A DNA stretch of 48,989 nucleotides. Source: Oscillospiraceae bacterium. GTDB taxonomy: Bacteria > Bacillota > Clostridia > Oscillospirales > Oscillospiraceae. Below, in pieces: positions 25,408 to 34,327 of the stretch. The notes under the pieces are model-generated. The model had not been told where the DNA came from and ran no database searches. It was given only the letters and a program-made list of their open reading frames with translations. The position numbers were made by a program, and so were the translations under genes. The DNA lies in contig CAJTFK010000028.1 of NCBI GenBank assembly GCA_910575505.1, positions 791 to 49,779 of the forward strand. Reading direction: 5' to 3'. Within the stretch, counting starts at the first letter, position 1. Each line of letters begins with the position of its first letter.

Positions 25408-28400
25408 ATGGAACTGCAAGCAAACCGGGCCGGGGAATTGGCGGCCCAATATCAGGCGGGCGACCGCCAGGCCATGGAGGACCTGATTCGGGAGATTCAG
25501 GACGGGGTCTACTACCATTGTGTCAAGATTCTGCGGAACGAGAGCGCCGCGCAGGACGCCGCCCAGGAGGTTTTGATGGCGGTTCTCCAGGGGCTGAACG
25601 GCCTGAAGAATCCCGCCGCCTTCTATTCCTGGCTCAACCGGATTATCACCCGGACCTGCATGAGAGTCTATGCCCAGGAGCACCGGGAGGTTGCCGTCAG
25701 TGAGAACGAGGAGATCACCTTCTTTGAGGATCTGGATGACCAGAAGATACCGGAAAAGGCTATTGATACCGAGGAGACCCGCAAAATGATCCGGGAGCTG
25801 GTGGACGAGCTTCCCCCGGCGCAAAAGTGCTGCGTGCTGATGTATTACTATGACGAGCTGCCGGTAAAGGACATTGCCGAAGCAATGGACACCCCGGAGA
25901 ACACGGTGAAAAGCCGACTCAGCTATGCCCGAAAGGCCATTAAGGCGGGCGTGGACCGCTGGATTGCCCAGGGGCTCACCCTCTATTCCTTCACGCCCCT
26001 GCCGTACCTCCGGTATTTCCTGCAAAAGGAGTCGGAGGACTGGCATCTGCCGCCCGCCTTTGTGCTGCGGATTCAGGAGGCGCTTTTGGCCGCGGGCGCA
26101 GCCGGAGCGGCTGCCGGCGGCGGGGCCCTGGCCGGCACGGCGGCAGGCGGTGCGGCGGCAGGCGGCGGGGCCCTGGCCGGCATGGCGGCAGGCGGCGCGG
26201 CGGCAGGCGGGCTCATTCACAGGGGGGTGCTGCTGGCCCTGGCGGGATTGCTGGCGGTCGGCGGCACAGGCAACCTGCTGCTGCGCCAGCCCGTGCAGCG
26301 TCAGGAAAGCTTCCCGGAACCGGAGACGCCGCGGGTAGTTGAGACGGTCCCCAGGCCGGAAGAGCCGGAGAACCCGCTTTCTTTCGACACGCCGGCGCCC
26401 TATCCGGAAGAGCCGCCGATCTATATTCCTGACATTCCTGCTCCGCCGCCTCCAGCGGAGACGCCTGTGGAGTTGGGCGTTGTATTGCCGCCTGCGCCGG
26501 AGGAGGCTCCCACGCCGGAGATAAACCCGGAACCGGAGACGCGGCCCGACCCGAACCCCGGCCCCGGGTCCAGTTCGAGCTCCAGGCCAGACCCCACCCC
26601 CGATCTGCCGGCCCCGCCCGATCTGCCGGCCCCGCCCGATCCGCCGACCCCGCCCGATCCTGATACGAATTCCTATCTGCCGAATTACAATTTCGGCAAC
26701 TATCTGGGGAAAAATGAGGCGGGCGTCCATGAGTTTGATGTGTACATAACCGCAGACGGGGTGAGCCATCCGTTTCCCCTCCAGGCCGGCGGGTACTATA
26801 CCCGGATAGAGATTTCCGACGAGAGCCGGGTAGACCACCGCGCCTACTACATTTATGGAATAGCGCCCGGGGTAAGTGAAGTGCGCTACTACGTCAGCAG
26901 GAATTGGGAAGGTCCCTTTGAGCTGGCGGTAATTGCCCATGTGACGGTGGCGCCGGAGAAGCCGGTTTCGCCGGACTACGAGTGGGGCAGATATCAGGGG
27001 ACGCTTGGCAACATCGCCTATTTCAACCACACCCTGATCAAGGGCGGCCGTGAGCTGCAAACTCCCTTCCAGCCGGGAAAATTCTACGTCAAGGCCGTGA
27101 GCAGTGCCCCGGAAACGGTGGAGGTAAACAATAACGTACAGCTGCGGGCCGTAGAGGCCGGCACAGCCGTCGTCCGGTATTATACCCGCTGGACAGATCA
27201 GGACCCATGGGTCGAGGCCGTTGCGGCCACTGTGACGGTTTTGGAGGAGAGGCCGCCGGAACCGGTGGTGGCGGAGCGGCAGACGCTGTGTGTCAAGCGC
27301 GGCATCAGCAAGAGCTTTTTTGACATATGGCAGGGAGAGCTGCCGCAGACGCTGTGCTTCACCTCCTCCCATCCCTCTGTGGTGTACGTCCAGCCCCGGC
27401 ACGGGGGCTTCAGCGCCCTGGCGTCCGGAACTGCCGAGCTGATGGCCTTTGATCCGCTCAGGCCGGAGATCCTGTATGTTCTGGAGGTTCAGGTGGACGA
27501 CTCGTTTGCGTGGGAATACACCGTGGAGGACGTGACCGTCCATTGGGGGGAGACGCAGGAGCATGCGCTTACATACACGCTGCAAACCCCCGACGCAGCC
27601 AAGGTGAGCGACCTTGCCCTAAACAGCGCGGACCGGAATATTGCCGATGTCTATTTCCGGAGGAGCGACATCACGGAGAGTACCTTCCCCTTTGAGGTGA
27701 TTGGCCGCGCCCAGGGCACGACGGAGGTTACAGGCAAGGTCGCCTTTGAGGTGCCGACCTCTGACGGTATCAAACGCATGGAGACCACCTTCACCTTCCA
27801 GGTCCGGGTAGACGAGCCGCCGGAGGATGATATTCCCACTGTCCGCAAGGAGCTGGAGCAGTTTGGCGTATGCTCCGGCTACGGCTATACACAATACTTC
27901 GAGACACTTTGGGGCGAGGAACTGCCGAAGGAGGGGCTGACCTATCTCTCCTCAGACCCTGCGAAGGCGTGTATTAGTACATCGGGATGCTTTACCACCC
28001 TTTCGGAGGGAACGGTTGAGCTGACGGCCACCAGCACAGAGGAACCGGTGAGCCGGTATGTCCTGACCCTCCATGTGAAAAACCGGCTGGACTGTGTGCG
28101 TACCGTGAAAGAGGAGATCGCCGATCCGACGTCGAGCAACAGTGTATGGGCGCCCAATTACGAGTTATCCTCCAGCGGCAGACTGACGGATATCCAGTGG
28201 AGCAGCAGTGACACTTCGATCCTCACTGTGATCGCAGGGTCCCCGAGCGGCTGTTCGTACAGGGCGATCCGGATGGGAACAGCCGCTTTGAACGGAGTTG
28301 CCACCGTTATGATTCAAACGGCAGAGGGGAGCAGGTTTTTGAAAGACGAGTTTTCCATCCCCGTCACGGTGGAGTATTATATGGAGACGGAGGCGGTGGA

Positions 28401-29178
28401 ACCGGAGCAATTCGGCTTCTGCTCCGGCTACGGGTATACCGGCTCCTTTAAGGACTTCTTCCCGGATCTTCCGAGCGGACTGATCTTTTCCACCAGTGAT
28501 TCCGCTGTTGCCAAAATCCACTCAGGTGACGGGCGCTTCACAACGCTGGGCCCCGGCAGAGTTCTTTTGACCGCCTATACGACGTTCAGCCCGTCCGGCC
28601 ATCAGTATGCCATTTGGCTGGATGTACAGGACGCCATGGACTGGACCTATTCCCTGGAAGGGGCGGAGCTGGAAGTGGGCGGCAGCGTCCTCCGCGGGGT
28701 GACGGACCCGCAGCTGAACAACGGCGTTGAGCTCAAATACGCATACTGGTTTGCCGGCGATTCCAGAATTGCCTCCGTGACGAAGGACACGGACGATCCG
28801 CTGCTGTGCCGGGTGGAGGCAAAGCAGCCTGGAACCACCACGGTCACCGGCTGGCTGACCATCCAGGCCCCCTCCTATTTCTACTCAAATGTCTCCACTG
28901 CCAGCCTGTCTGTAACTGTCTCCTTCCCGGTGACTGTCCGTGAACCGGAGCAGGGCGATTTGGATACGCCGGAGAGTACGCCGGAGGATACGCCGGAGAG
29001 TACGCCGGAGAGTACGCCGGAGGATGCGCCGGAGAGTACGCCGGAGAGTACGCCGGAGGATGTGCCGGAGATTACGCCGGAGAGTACGCCGGAGAGTACG
29101 CCGGAGAGTACGCCGGAGAGTACGCCGGAGGATATGCCGGAGAGTACGCCGGAGGATGCGCCGGAGAGTACGCCTTAA
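25408..29178 (+). CDS. ECF-like sigma factor fused to TM segment and extracellular Ig-like domains
   Basis: I chose the ATG at 25408 (AAGGAG 9 bases upstream); an in-frame TTG at 25399 abuts the RBS. The 1,256-aa product has sigma region 2 (residues 8-85; AAQDAAQEVLMAVL, FYSWLNRIITRTC) and region 4 (128-178; LPPAQKCCVLMYYYDELPVKDIAEAM with DTPENTVKSRLSYARKAIK). An Ala/Gly-rich repeat (226-268), a hydrophobic helix (about 271-292) and a Pro/Glu-rich stalk (297-425) follow. Then come alternating Ig-like (BIG2-like) domains, including the paired motif EQFGxCSGYGYT, and a TPES/TPED tail. The sigma domain is cytosolic and the rest should be outside. No anti-sigma gene is adjacent. It is divergent from the pilus operon. 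Confidence 0.9.
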   Translation: MELQANRAGELAAQYQAGDRQAMEDLIREIQDGVYYHCVKILRNESAAQDAAQEVLMAVLQGLNGLKNPAAFYSWLNRIITRTCMRVYAQEHREVAVSENEEITFFEDLDDQKIPEKAIDTEETRKMIRELVDELPPAQKCCVLMYYYDELPVKDIAEAMDTPENTVKSRLSYARKAIKAGVDRWIAQGLTLYSFTPLPYLRYFLQKESEDWHLPPAFVLRIQEALLAAGAAGAAAGGGALAGTAAGGAAAGGGALAGMAAGGAAAGGLIHRGVLLALAGLLAVGGTGNLLLRQPVQRQESFPEPETPRVVETVPRPEEPENPLSFDTPAPYPEEPPIYIPDIPAPPPPAETPVELGVVLPPAPEEAPTPEINPEPETRPDPNPGPGSSSSSRPDPTPDLPAPPDLPAPPDPPTPPDPDTNSYLPNYNFGNYLGKNEAGVHEFDVYITADGVSHPFPLQAGGYYTRIEISDESRVDHRAYYIYGIAPGVSEVRYYVSRNWEGPFELAVIAHVTVAPEKPVSPDYEWGRYQGTLGNIAYFNHTLIKGGRELQTPFQPGKFYVKAVSSAPETVEVNNNVQLRAVEAGTAVVRYYTRWTDQDPWVEAVAATVTVLEERPPEPVVAERQTLCVKRGISKSFFDIWQGELPQTLCFTSSHPSVVYVQPRHGGFSALASGTAELMAFDPLRPEILYVLEVQVDDSFAWEYTVEDVTVHWGETQEHALTYTLQTPDAAKVSDLALNSADRNIADVYFRRSDITESTFPFEVIGRAQGTTEVTGKVAFEVPTSDGIKRMETTFTFQVRVDEPPEDDIPTVRKELEQFGVCSGYGYTQYFETLWGEELPKEGLTYLSSDPAKACISTSGCFTTLSEGTVELTATSTEEPVSRYVLTLHVKNRLDCVRTVKEEIADPTSSNSVWAPNYELSSSGRLTDIQWSSSDTSILTVIAGSPSGCSYRAIRMGTAALNGVATVMIQTAEGSRFLKDEFSIPVTVEYYMETEAVEPEQFGFCSGYGYTGSFKDFFPDLPSGLIFSTSDSAVAKIHSGDGRFTTLGPGRVLLTAYTTFSPSGHQYAIWLDVQDAMDWTYSLEGAELEVGGSVLRGVTDPQLNNGVELKYAYWFAGDSRIASVTKDTDDPLLCRVEAKQPGTTTVTGWLTIQAPSYFYSNVSTASLSVTVSFPVTVREPEQGDLDTPESTPEDTPESTPESTPEDAPESTPESTPEDVPEITPESTPESTPESTPESTPEDMPESTPEDAPESTP
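28966..29175 (+). repeat. 12-bp tandem repeat encoding TPES/TPED units
   Basis: About 17.5 units of ACGCCGGAGAGT/ACGCCGGAGGAT code for a Thr-Pro-Glu-Ser/Asp tail at the C-terminus of the sigma-Ig fusion. A few units are altered (GCG, GTG or ATG codons in place of ACG). The repeat is prone to slippage and likely varies between strains. No LPXTG sorting motif follows it. Confidence 0.9.
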
Positions 29179-29234
29179 CTGGAGAGAGGCAGGAAAAGAG
29201 AGAAGTCTGAGAGAAAAGAACGGGAAGCAGCACC

Positions 29235-29287
29235 CCAGGACGGATTTCAGTATGCCAGTCATATTGAAGTCCGTCTTGGTTTCTTTC
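29235..29287 (+). terminator. Terminator after the sigma-Ig gene
   Basis: CCAgGACGGAtTTCA pairs with TTGAAGTCCGTCTTGG around a 14-base loop, followed by TTTCTTTC. It begins 57 bases after the stop codon. Confidence 0.7.
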
Positions 29288-29390
29288 AATACAATAAATT
29301 GTACGCTGACCTTTTTGCTTAAGGAACCACTGATTTAATCCCCCGAAATGATAGAAGATGTGATAAAATGAGGAAAAAGAGGCGCGGGGT

Positions 29391-30230
29391 ATGAAACAGG
29401 AAAGTTTCGGCGACATGGAATACAACTGCCGGAAAAAGAAGACAAAGCGGGAAGAATTTCCGGAGCTCATGGACGGGATCATTCCGTGGGAGGAATGGGT
29501 GTCTCTGGTTGTGCCGCGCTACCCCAGCGGGAAGCGCGGCCGTCCCCCATCGAGATTGAAACCGTGCTGCGGATGTATCTGCTGCAATGCTGGTTCAGCC
29601 TGTCCGATGAAGGTGCAGAAGACGCCATTTATGACAGCTGTACCATGCGCAAATTTATGGGGATCAACCTTTTCGGGCAGGATGTCCCGGATGCCACAAC
29701 CCTGCTGCACTTCCGGCACCTGCTGGAGGACAAAGGCATTGGCAGGCTGTTTTTTGACGCCGTCAGCCGCGGTCTGGAAGGTGCGGGCCGATGATGCGCA
29801 GCGGCACCCTTGTGGACGCCACCGCCGCCAATGTCCATGCTGTCACCGCGGCGGCAGGGCTTCTGCGGAAAGATGACGGGGTGGTTTACAGGGATAGTGC
29901 CTGTCTCGGGACAGAGAAGCGGGACGGGATCAGAAACAGTCCTCCGCTTTCTGCCATCACATACCGTATCAACCGAAGGCCGGGCCGGCTGCCCAGGGCT
30001 TCAGACAATGCCACTGACTGGGAGCGATCTATTGAAAACCCCAAAATCATCTGTGCGCTGCAAGGTGGAACACCCCTGCCGAATCGTGAAGAACATCTTC
30101 GGTTTCCAAAAGGCCGTTTACAGGGGACTGAGAAAGAACCTGAACCGCTTACACGTACTTTTCGCCAGGGCGAATCTGTATATGCTTGCCAGGGCGGGCG
30201 GCTCCCTATGCCCCGCCCGGGGTTTTTGTG
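29391..30230 (+). pseudogene. IS5-family transposase, frameshifted with internal deletion
   Basis: Frame 1 from the ATG at 29391 reads MKQESFGDMEYNCRKKKTKREEFPELMDGIIPWEEWV and YPSGKRGRPP. It then shifts to IEIETVLRMYLLQCWFSLSDEGAEDAIYDS...FMGINLFGQDVPDATTLLHFRHLLEDKGIGRLFF. From 29791 it shifts to MMRSGTLVDATAANVHAV, then VVYRDSACLGTEKRDGIRN and WERSIENPK. A last shift gives VRCKVEHPCRIVKNIFGFQKAVYRGLRKNLNRL. These are IS5-group transposase segments in the right order, with three frame changes and a missing centre. A degenerate pair of ends may lie near 29320 (GGAACCACTGATTTAATC) and 30340. Inactive. Confidence 0.8.
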
Positions 30231-30352
30231 CCCTTCGACCGGGCTGGGATTGGAAAAGCGAGGAATTCATCCCCCAATATGGTCCTTTATTGGACGTTTC
30301 CATCTCCTTCGTCTGTTTGCCTGGCTTTTGCCTGCTTTAATCTGTGCTTTAA

Positions 30353-30606
30353 AATGGCTTGGAGCAGATGGAGGAGCCCCGGCGAACAAACGGCGGACAC
30401 AGCTTGTACAAGCCGGAAGACATCATTATCTTAAAATTTTCTTTTATTTGTCTGAATTCTGCCTTTTCCAACAAATTTCTTTTACTCTCCTCGCTATGCT
30501 GTCCATATCCGGCCACATGGCCCCGCCAAGCGGGAACACATTCAAAAGTGTCTTACATCTGCCCGGTGCCGATATCAATGGCAAATTCAGTCTAATGGGA
30601 AAACCG
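30353..30606. other. Intergenic stretch without recognisable genes
   Basis: Between the IS5 remnant and the terminator I see no supported coding region. The frames here are short, lack an RBS and resemble no known family. Confidence 0.5.
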
Positions 30607-30641
30607 CAAGAGCGAGGCGGAGAGAAACCGCCTCGCTCTTG
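30607..30641. terminator. Terminator hairpin at the end of the sugar-type ABC operon
   Basis: CAAGAGCGAGGCGG and CCGCCTCGCTCTTG form a perfect 14-bp stem with a 7-base loop. On the minus strand it is followed by CGGTTTTCC. It lies 124 bases beyond the binding-protein stop and can act in either direction. From 30642 to 30764 there is no gene. Confidence 0.75.
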
Positions 30642-30764
30642 TAGTTAAAACCTGAATTCAATTTAGAAGTGCCTGCCTCCGGGCCAAGTCGGCTGATTTC
30701 ACCGCCAGGATTTTCTCACCATGGCAGTCCTCATCGGCTCGAAACAGCAGATTGTTCAGGCTTG

Positions 30765-31784
30765 TCAGGTGGTCGGCAGGAAGTCCTGAACGTTCTCCGT
30801 GGTGATGGGAGTCATGGGAACAGCCAGGCAGTTGTACTCGCCTTCCATCAGCTCCAGCTGATCGGTGGTGCCGTCCAGCATGGCCCGGATGACCTGGAGA
30901 GCTGCGGCCGCCTCGGCGTAGGGGTCCTGATACAGCTCGACGTACTCAAGGCCGTCGGCAATCCACTTGCCGGTGGAAGCGGAGATGCCCGCGAGGACGA
31001 AGTTGGAGGTATCCAGACCGTGGGTCTTCATGCCCTCGACGACACCCTGGGTGAGCATGGAGCCCTGAGTAGCCACACCGTCAAAGCCGCCGACGCCGTA
31101 CTTTTGAATCCAGTCCTCAAAAATAGTCAGAGCGTTGGTCGGGTCGATCTTCTCAACATAGTTGACCTCGAGAATTTCGACGTCGGGGCGGTTCTCAGCC
31201 ATCCAGGACTGGAAACCCTCAAGACGCTGGGCGGTGTTGGTCTGGCCGTAGGTCAGGCACAGCATGCAGACCTTTGCGCCGTCCTTCAGGCCCTTCGCCA
31301 TCTCCTCGGCCAGCTGCCTGCCGATGTTTATGTCAAAGCATCCGGCGTAGTAGTACTCCAGGTCCTTGCAGTTTTCGGAAATCTCGGGAGAGATGTTCAG
31401 GAAGCACAGGGGGATGCCCTTTTCGTTGAATTGGATGCAGTGGTCGGGCACAGAGAACAGGGGCTGCACGATCATGGCGTCGGGATTCTTGGCAGCCAAA
31501 GCATTGATGGCCTCAATATAGCCGGAGACGTCAGGATTTCCGGAAGGAGCTCCGTTGATGGCGTCGACCTTCAGGTTATATTCGGGTCCCAGCTCCACCA
31601 GCGCATCGTTCAGACGCTTGCAATAGTCGTCGGACCACGCGGCGGAGACAAAGCCCACGGTTTTCGCGCCGCTGCCGGAATCGCCGGAGCCGCCGCCGGA
31701 GCTTCCGTCGGAGTTGCCGCCGCCGCAGGCCGCGAGAGACAGAACCATCGCAAGGGTCAAAAGCAGGGTGAACAGTTTTTTCAT
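30765..31784 (-). CDS. Ribose-type ABC substrate-binding lipoprotein (Peripla_BP_4)
   Basis: A 339-aa protein with a lipoprotein signal MKKLFTLLLTLAMVLSLAAC|GGG (lipidation at Cys20) and a Gly/Ser tether. The ligand-binding fold of the RbsB type then starts at KTVGFVSAAWSDDYCKRLNDAL. Later segments INALAAKNPDAMIVQP and GFDGVATQGSMLTQGVVEGM match the two-lobe pattern. The substrate cannot be read from sequence; pentoses, hexoses or related small molecules are typical. A strong RBS (TAAGGAGG) suggests high expression. It is the last gene of the import operon. Confidence 0.9.
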   Translation of the reverse strand: MKKLFTLLLTLAMVLSLAACGGGNSDGSSGGGSGDSGSGAKTVGFVSAAWSDDYCKRLNDALVELGPEYNLKVDAINGAPSGNPDVSGYIEAINALAAKNPDAMIVQPLFSVPDHCIQFNEKGIPLCFLNISPEISENCKDLEYYYAGCFDINIGRQLAEEMAKGLKDGAKVCMLCLTYGQTNTAQRLEGFQSWMAENRPDVEILEVNYVEKIDPTNALTIFEDWIQKYGVGGFDGVATQGSMLTQGVVEGMKTHGLDTSNFVLAGISASTGKWIADGLEYVELYQDPYAEAAAALQVIRAMLDGTTDQLELMEGEYNCLAVPMTPITTENVQDFLPTT

Positions 31785-31826
31785 CTTAAAATCCTCCTTA
31801 TAATTTATTACAAAATCCAGGATCGC

Positions 31827-32807
31827 TTACCGCTTTTTCGTGGACTTCATAATCGCGTTGCGGGTGAAGATGTCCAGTACCACGGCCACCATAATGACGA
31901 TGCCCTTGACCACCTGCTGCCAGAAGGCGTTGACGCTGCACAGGTTCATGACATTGTTGATGATTCCCACCACGAACACGCCTATAATGCTGCAAACCGG
32001 ATTTCCGATGCCGCCCGCCATGCTGGTGCCGCCCAGAACGGTTCCGATGATGGCTTCAAACTCGAAGTTCACCGCTCCGGCGGGCAGGCCGCTGTTGGTG
32101 CGCCCGGCGTAGATGATTCCGGCTAAAGCGCAGATCGTGCCCATGGTCACATAGTTAATGAACCGCTGCTGCTTGACGTTGATGCCGGAGGCTCCCGCTG
32201 CCTCGGGGTTGCCGCCGATGGCGTAGAGATAGCGGCCATGGGAGGTGCGGGTCATGACAAAGGAGATGAAGATGGTGGCTAAGATAACCACCAGCAGCAT
32301 CATGGGAAAACCGCCGATGTTGCCCTGCCCCAGGAAAACGAGAGAGTCGCTGACTCCGAAGACCGGCGCGCCGCCGGAGACCAGGTACGCAAGGCCCCGG
32401 ACCGTCATCTGGGTTGCCAGGGTGACAATGAAGGGCATCAGCTCCAGATAGCTGGCAAAGAAGCCGTTGACCGCACCGATGCAGGAGCCGGCCACCAGGG
32501 CCAGCAGCACGCCCAGCAGCGTGCTTCCGGTGCTGTTGTAGACTGCCGCCACAATGACGCTGCACATCGCCACGTTGGAGCCGGCGGAGAGGTCCACGCC
32601 TCCGCCGATCAGCACCCGGGTCATGCCCAGGGCAATGATGGCGTACACGCCCACGTTCTGCGCCACGCTGACGAGGTTGGAGGGCACCAGGAACGCCGGG
32701 GAGAGAATAGCGCCTGCGATCAGGGCGATGAGCAGAATCACGAGGATGCCGAATTTGCTGTACAGTTCCGCGATGGAAAGGCACTGTAAACTGTTTTTCT
32801 TATTCAT
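31827..32807 (-). CDS. Ribose/galactose-type ABC permease (RbsC family)
   Basis: A 326-aa polytopic protein. The start at 32807 (MNKKNSLQCLSIAEL) overlaps the ATPase stop by 4 bases (ATGA); longer frames upstream are shadows. It has the BPD_transp_2 fold with about ten helices, and the diagnostic segments VLIGGGVDLSAGSNVAMCSV, GAVNGFFASYLELMPFIVTLATQMTVRGLAYLVSGG, YAIGGNPEAAGASGINV and IIGTVLGGTSMAGGIGN. It probably forms a homodimer with the RbsA-like ATPase. Confidence 0.94.
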   Translation of the reverse strand: MNKKNSLQCLSIAELYSKFGILVILLIALIAGAILSPAFLVPSNLVSVAQNVGVYAIIALGMTRVLIGGGVDLSAGSNVAMCSVIVAAVYNSTGSTLLGVLLALVAGSCIGAVNGFFASYLELMPFIVTLATQMTVRGLAYLVSGGAPVFGVSDSLVFLGQGNIGGFPMMLLVVILATIFISFVMTRTSHGRYLYAIGGNPEAAGASGINVKQQRFINYVTMGTICALAGIIYAGRTNSGLPAGAVNFEFEAIIGTVLGGTSMAGGIGNPVCSIIGVFVVGIINNVMNLCSVNAFWQQVVKGIVIMVAVVLDIFTRNAIMKSTKKR

Positions 32808-34282
32808 ACCTGAACCTCCGATGCCAAATTCATGATTTTCTCCTGAGTCACTTCGCCCTTTTCCAGGCAGCCGTTGATCCGCCCCTCGCACATGACGAGA
32901 ACCCGGTCGGAGAGGTTGATGATCTCCTCCATCTCCGAGGATACCAGGATGATCCCCACGCCCTGCTTGGCAAGGCCAGTGATGATGTTGTAGATTTCCC
33001 ACTTTGCGCCTACGTCGATTCCCCGGGTAGGCTCATCCAGGATCAAAACCTTGGGATTCATCAGCAGCCACTTGCAGAGAATCAGCTTTTGCTGATTGCC
33101 GCCGGAGAGGAAATTTGCCATCGTGTCCATGGAGCTGGTTTTGACCTCCAGCTTGTGGGAGGCCTCCTCCGCCACCCGACGGTTTTCTTTCAGGTTCAAA
33201 ATGCCGCCCTTGGACCGCCGGTAGAGGGAGGGAAGCATGATATTCTCCTCCACGGACCGGCAGAGGACCAGGCCGTCGTCCTTGCGGCTTTCCGTGGCCA
33301 TGACGATATCATTTTTAATGGCATCACGCACATGCTTGATCTGTATGGGCTTCCCGTCCATGATTACCTCGCCGGAGCTGTGAGGGTCCAGGCCGAAGAG
33401 GGCCCGCATGGTTTCCGTCCTCCCTGCGCCCACGATGCCCGCGAAGCCCAGAATCTCCCCCTTATGCAGAGTAAACGAAACATCCTGTACCCTGGAGCCG
33501 TTGTTCAGGCCCCGGACCTCCAGCAGGGGGGCACCATAGCCGGCATCCTTCTTGGGGAAGAGGTTGTTCATCTCTCGGCCCACCATCATTTTGATGAGGC
33601 TGGCCCGGTCCAGCTCGCCGATCCTGTTGGAGCCGATGTACTTCCCGTCCCGCAGGACTGTGACCTGGTCCGCCACGGTGAAGACCTCGTCCAGCTTGTG
33701 GGTGATGATGATGGTGGTGATGCCCTCTTTTTTCAGCGCCCGGATGAAGTCAAACAGCTTCTCAACCTCCTTCTGGGAGATGGAGGAAGAGGGCTCGTCC
33801 ATAATGACCAGCTTGGCGTTAAAGGAAATCGCCTTGATGATTTCAATCATTTGGATGTCCGCGGTTTTGAGCATCTTGATCTTGGTCTGAGGATCGTAGC
33901 TCAGGCCCCAGCGGTCAAAGATTTCCTGACAGGAGGTATACATCTTTTTCCAGTCGATGATGTGGGCGGCAGTCATAGGATACCGGCCCACAAAGATATT
34001 CTCTGCAATGGATAGCTCCTTGATGGGGCTGAGCTCCTGATAGATCATGGATATGCCGTGATTCACGGCGTCCTTGACGGACTTGAGCTGTACGGGCTTC
34101 CCCTCCAGGAAAATCTCGCCCTCGTCCGGGGTGTACTGCCCAAAGAGAACCTTCATCAGTGTGGACTTGCCCGCGCCGTTCTCGCCCATTATCGCGTGGA
34201 CTGTGCCCTGCTCTACCCGGAGATCGACGCCGTCCAGCGCCTTGACGCCGGGAAATGATTTTGAGATGTTCCGCATCTCCAA
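32804..34282 (-). CDS. Ribose-type ABC importer ATPase with two ABC domains (RbsA/MglA family)
   Basis: A 492-aa tandem ATPase. The first domain has Walker A GENGAGKS, signature-like LKTADIQMIEI and Walker B LVIMDEPSSSIS; the second has GIVGAGRT, LSGGNQQK and VLILDEPTRGIDVGAKWEIY. This asymmetry (degenerate second Walker A, degenerate first signature) is normal for RbsA/MglA/XylG proteins. The coordinates use the TTG at 34282. A better-placed RBS points to a rare ATT start at 34294, giving an N-terminus of Met-Ser-Cys-Ile-Leu-Glu-Met. It is 45 bases downstream of the hydrolase gene. Confidence 0.94.
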   Translation of the reverse strand: MEMRNISKSFPGVKALDGVDLRVEQGTVHAIMGENGAGKSTLMKVLFGQYTPDEGEIFLEGKPVQLKSVKDAVNHGISMIYQELSPIKELSIAENIFVGRYPMTAAHIIDWKKMYTSCQEIFDRWGLSYDPQTKIKMLKTADIQMIEIIKAISFNAKLVIMDEPSSSISQKEVEKLFDFIRALKKEGITTIIITHKLDEVFTVADQVTVLRDGKYIGSNRIGELDRASLIKMMVGREMNNLFPKKDAGYGAPLLEVRGLNNGSRVQDVSFTLHKGEILGFAGIVGAGRTETMRALFGLDPHSSGEVIMDGKPIQIKHVRDAIKNDIVMATESRKDDGLVLCRSVEENIMLPSLYRRSKGGILNLKENRRVAEEASHKLEVKTSSMDTMANFLSGGNQQKLILCKWLLMNPKVLILDEPTRGIDVGAKWEIYNIITGLAKQGVGIILVSSEMEEIINLSDRVLVMCEGRINGCLEKGEVTQEKIMNLASEVQV

Positions 34283-34291
34283 TATGCAGCT

Positions 34292-34306
34292 AATAAGAAT
34301 CCCTCC
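34292..34306 (-). promoter_or_regulatory. RBS implying an ATT start for the RbsA-like ATPase
   Basis: GGAGGG (34306-34301 on the minus strand) lies 6 bases before an in-frame ATT at 34294-34292, but 18 bases before the TTG at 34282. Relatives have a few residues before LEMRNISKSF, which also favours the upstream codon. ATT starts are rare, so this remains tentative. Confidence 0.4.
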
Positions 34307-34327
34307 AATCTTTTTGTCCGCCGCACG

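Noticed and set aside
28966..29175. Tandem repeats as a CRISPR array
   Set aside because: Units are contiguous 12-mers without spacers and keep a coding frame.
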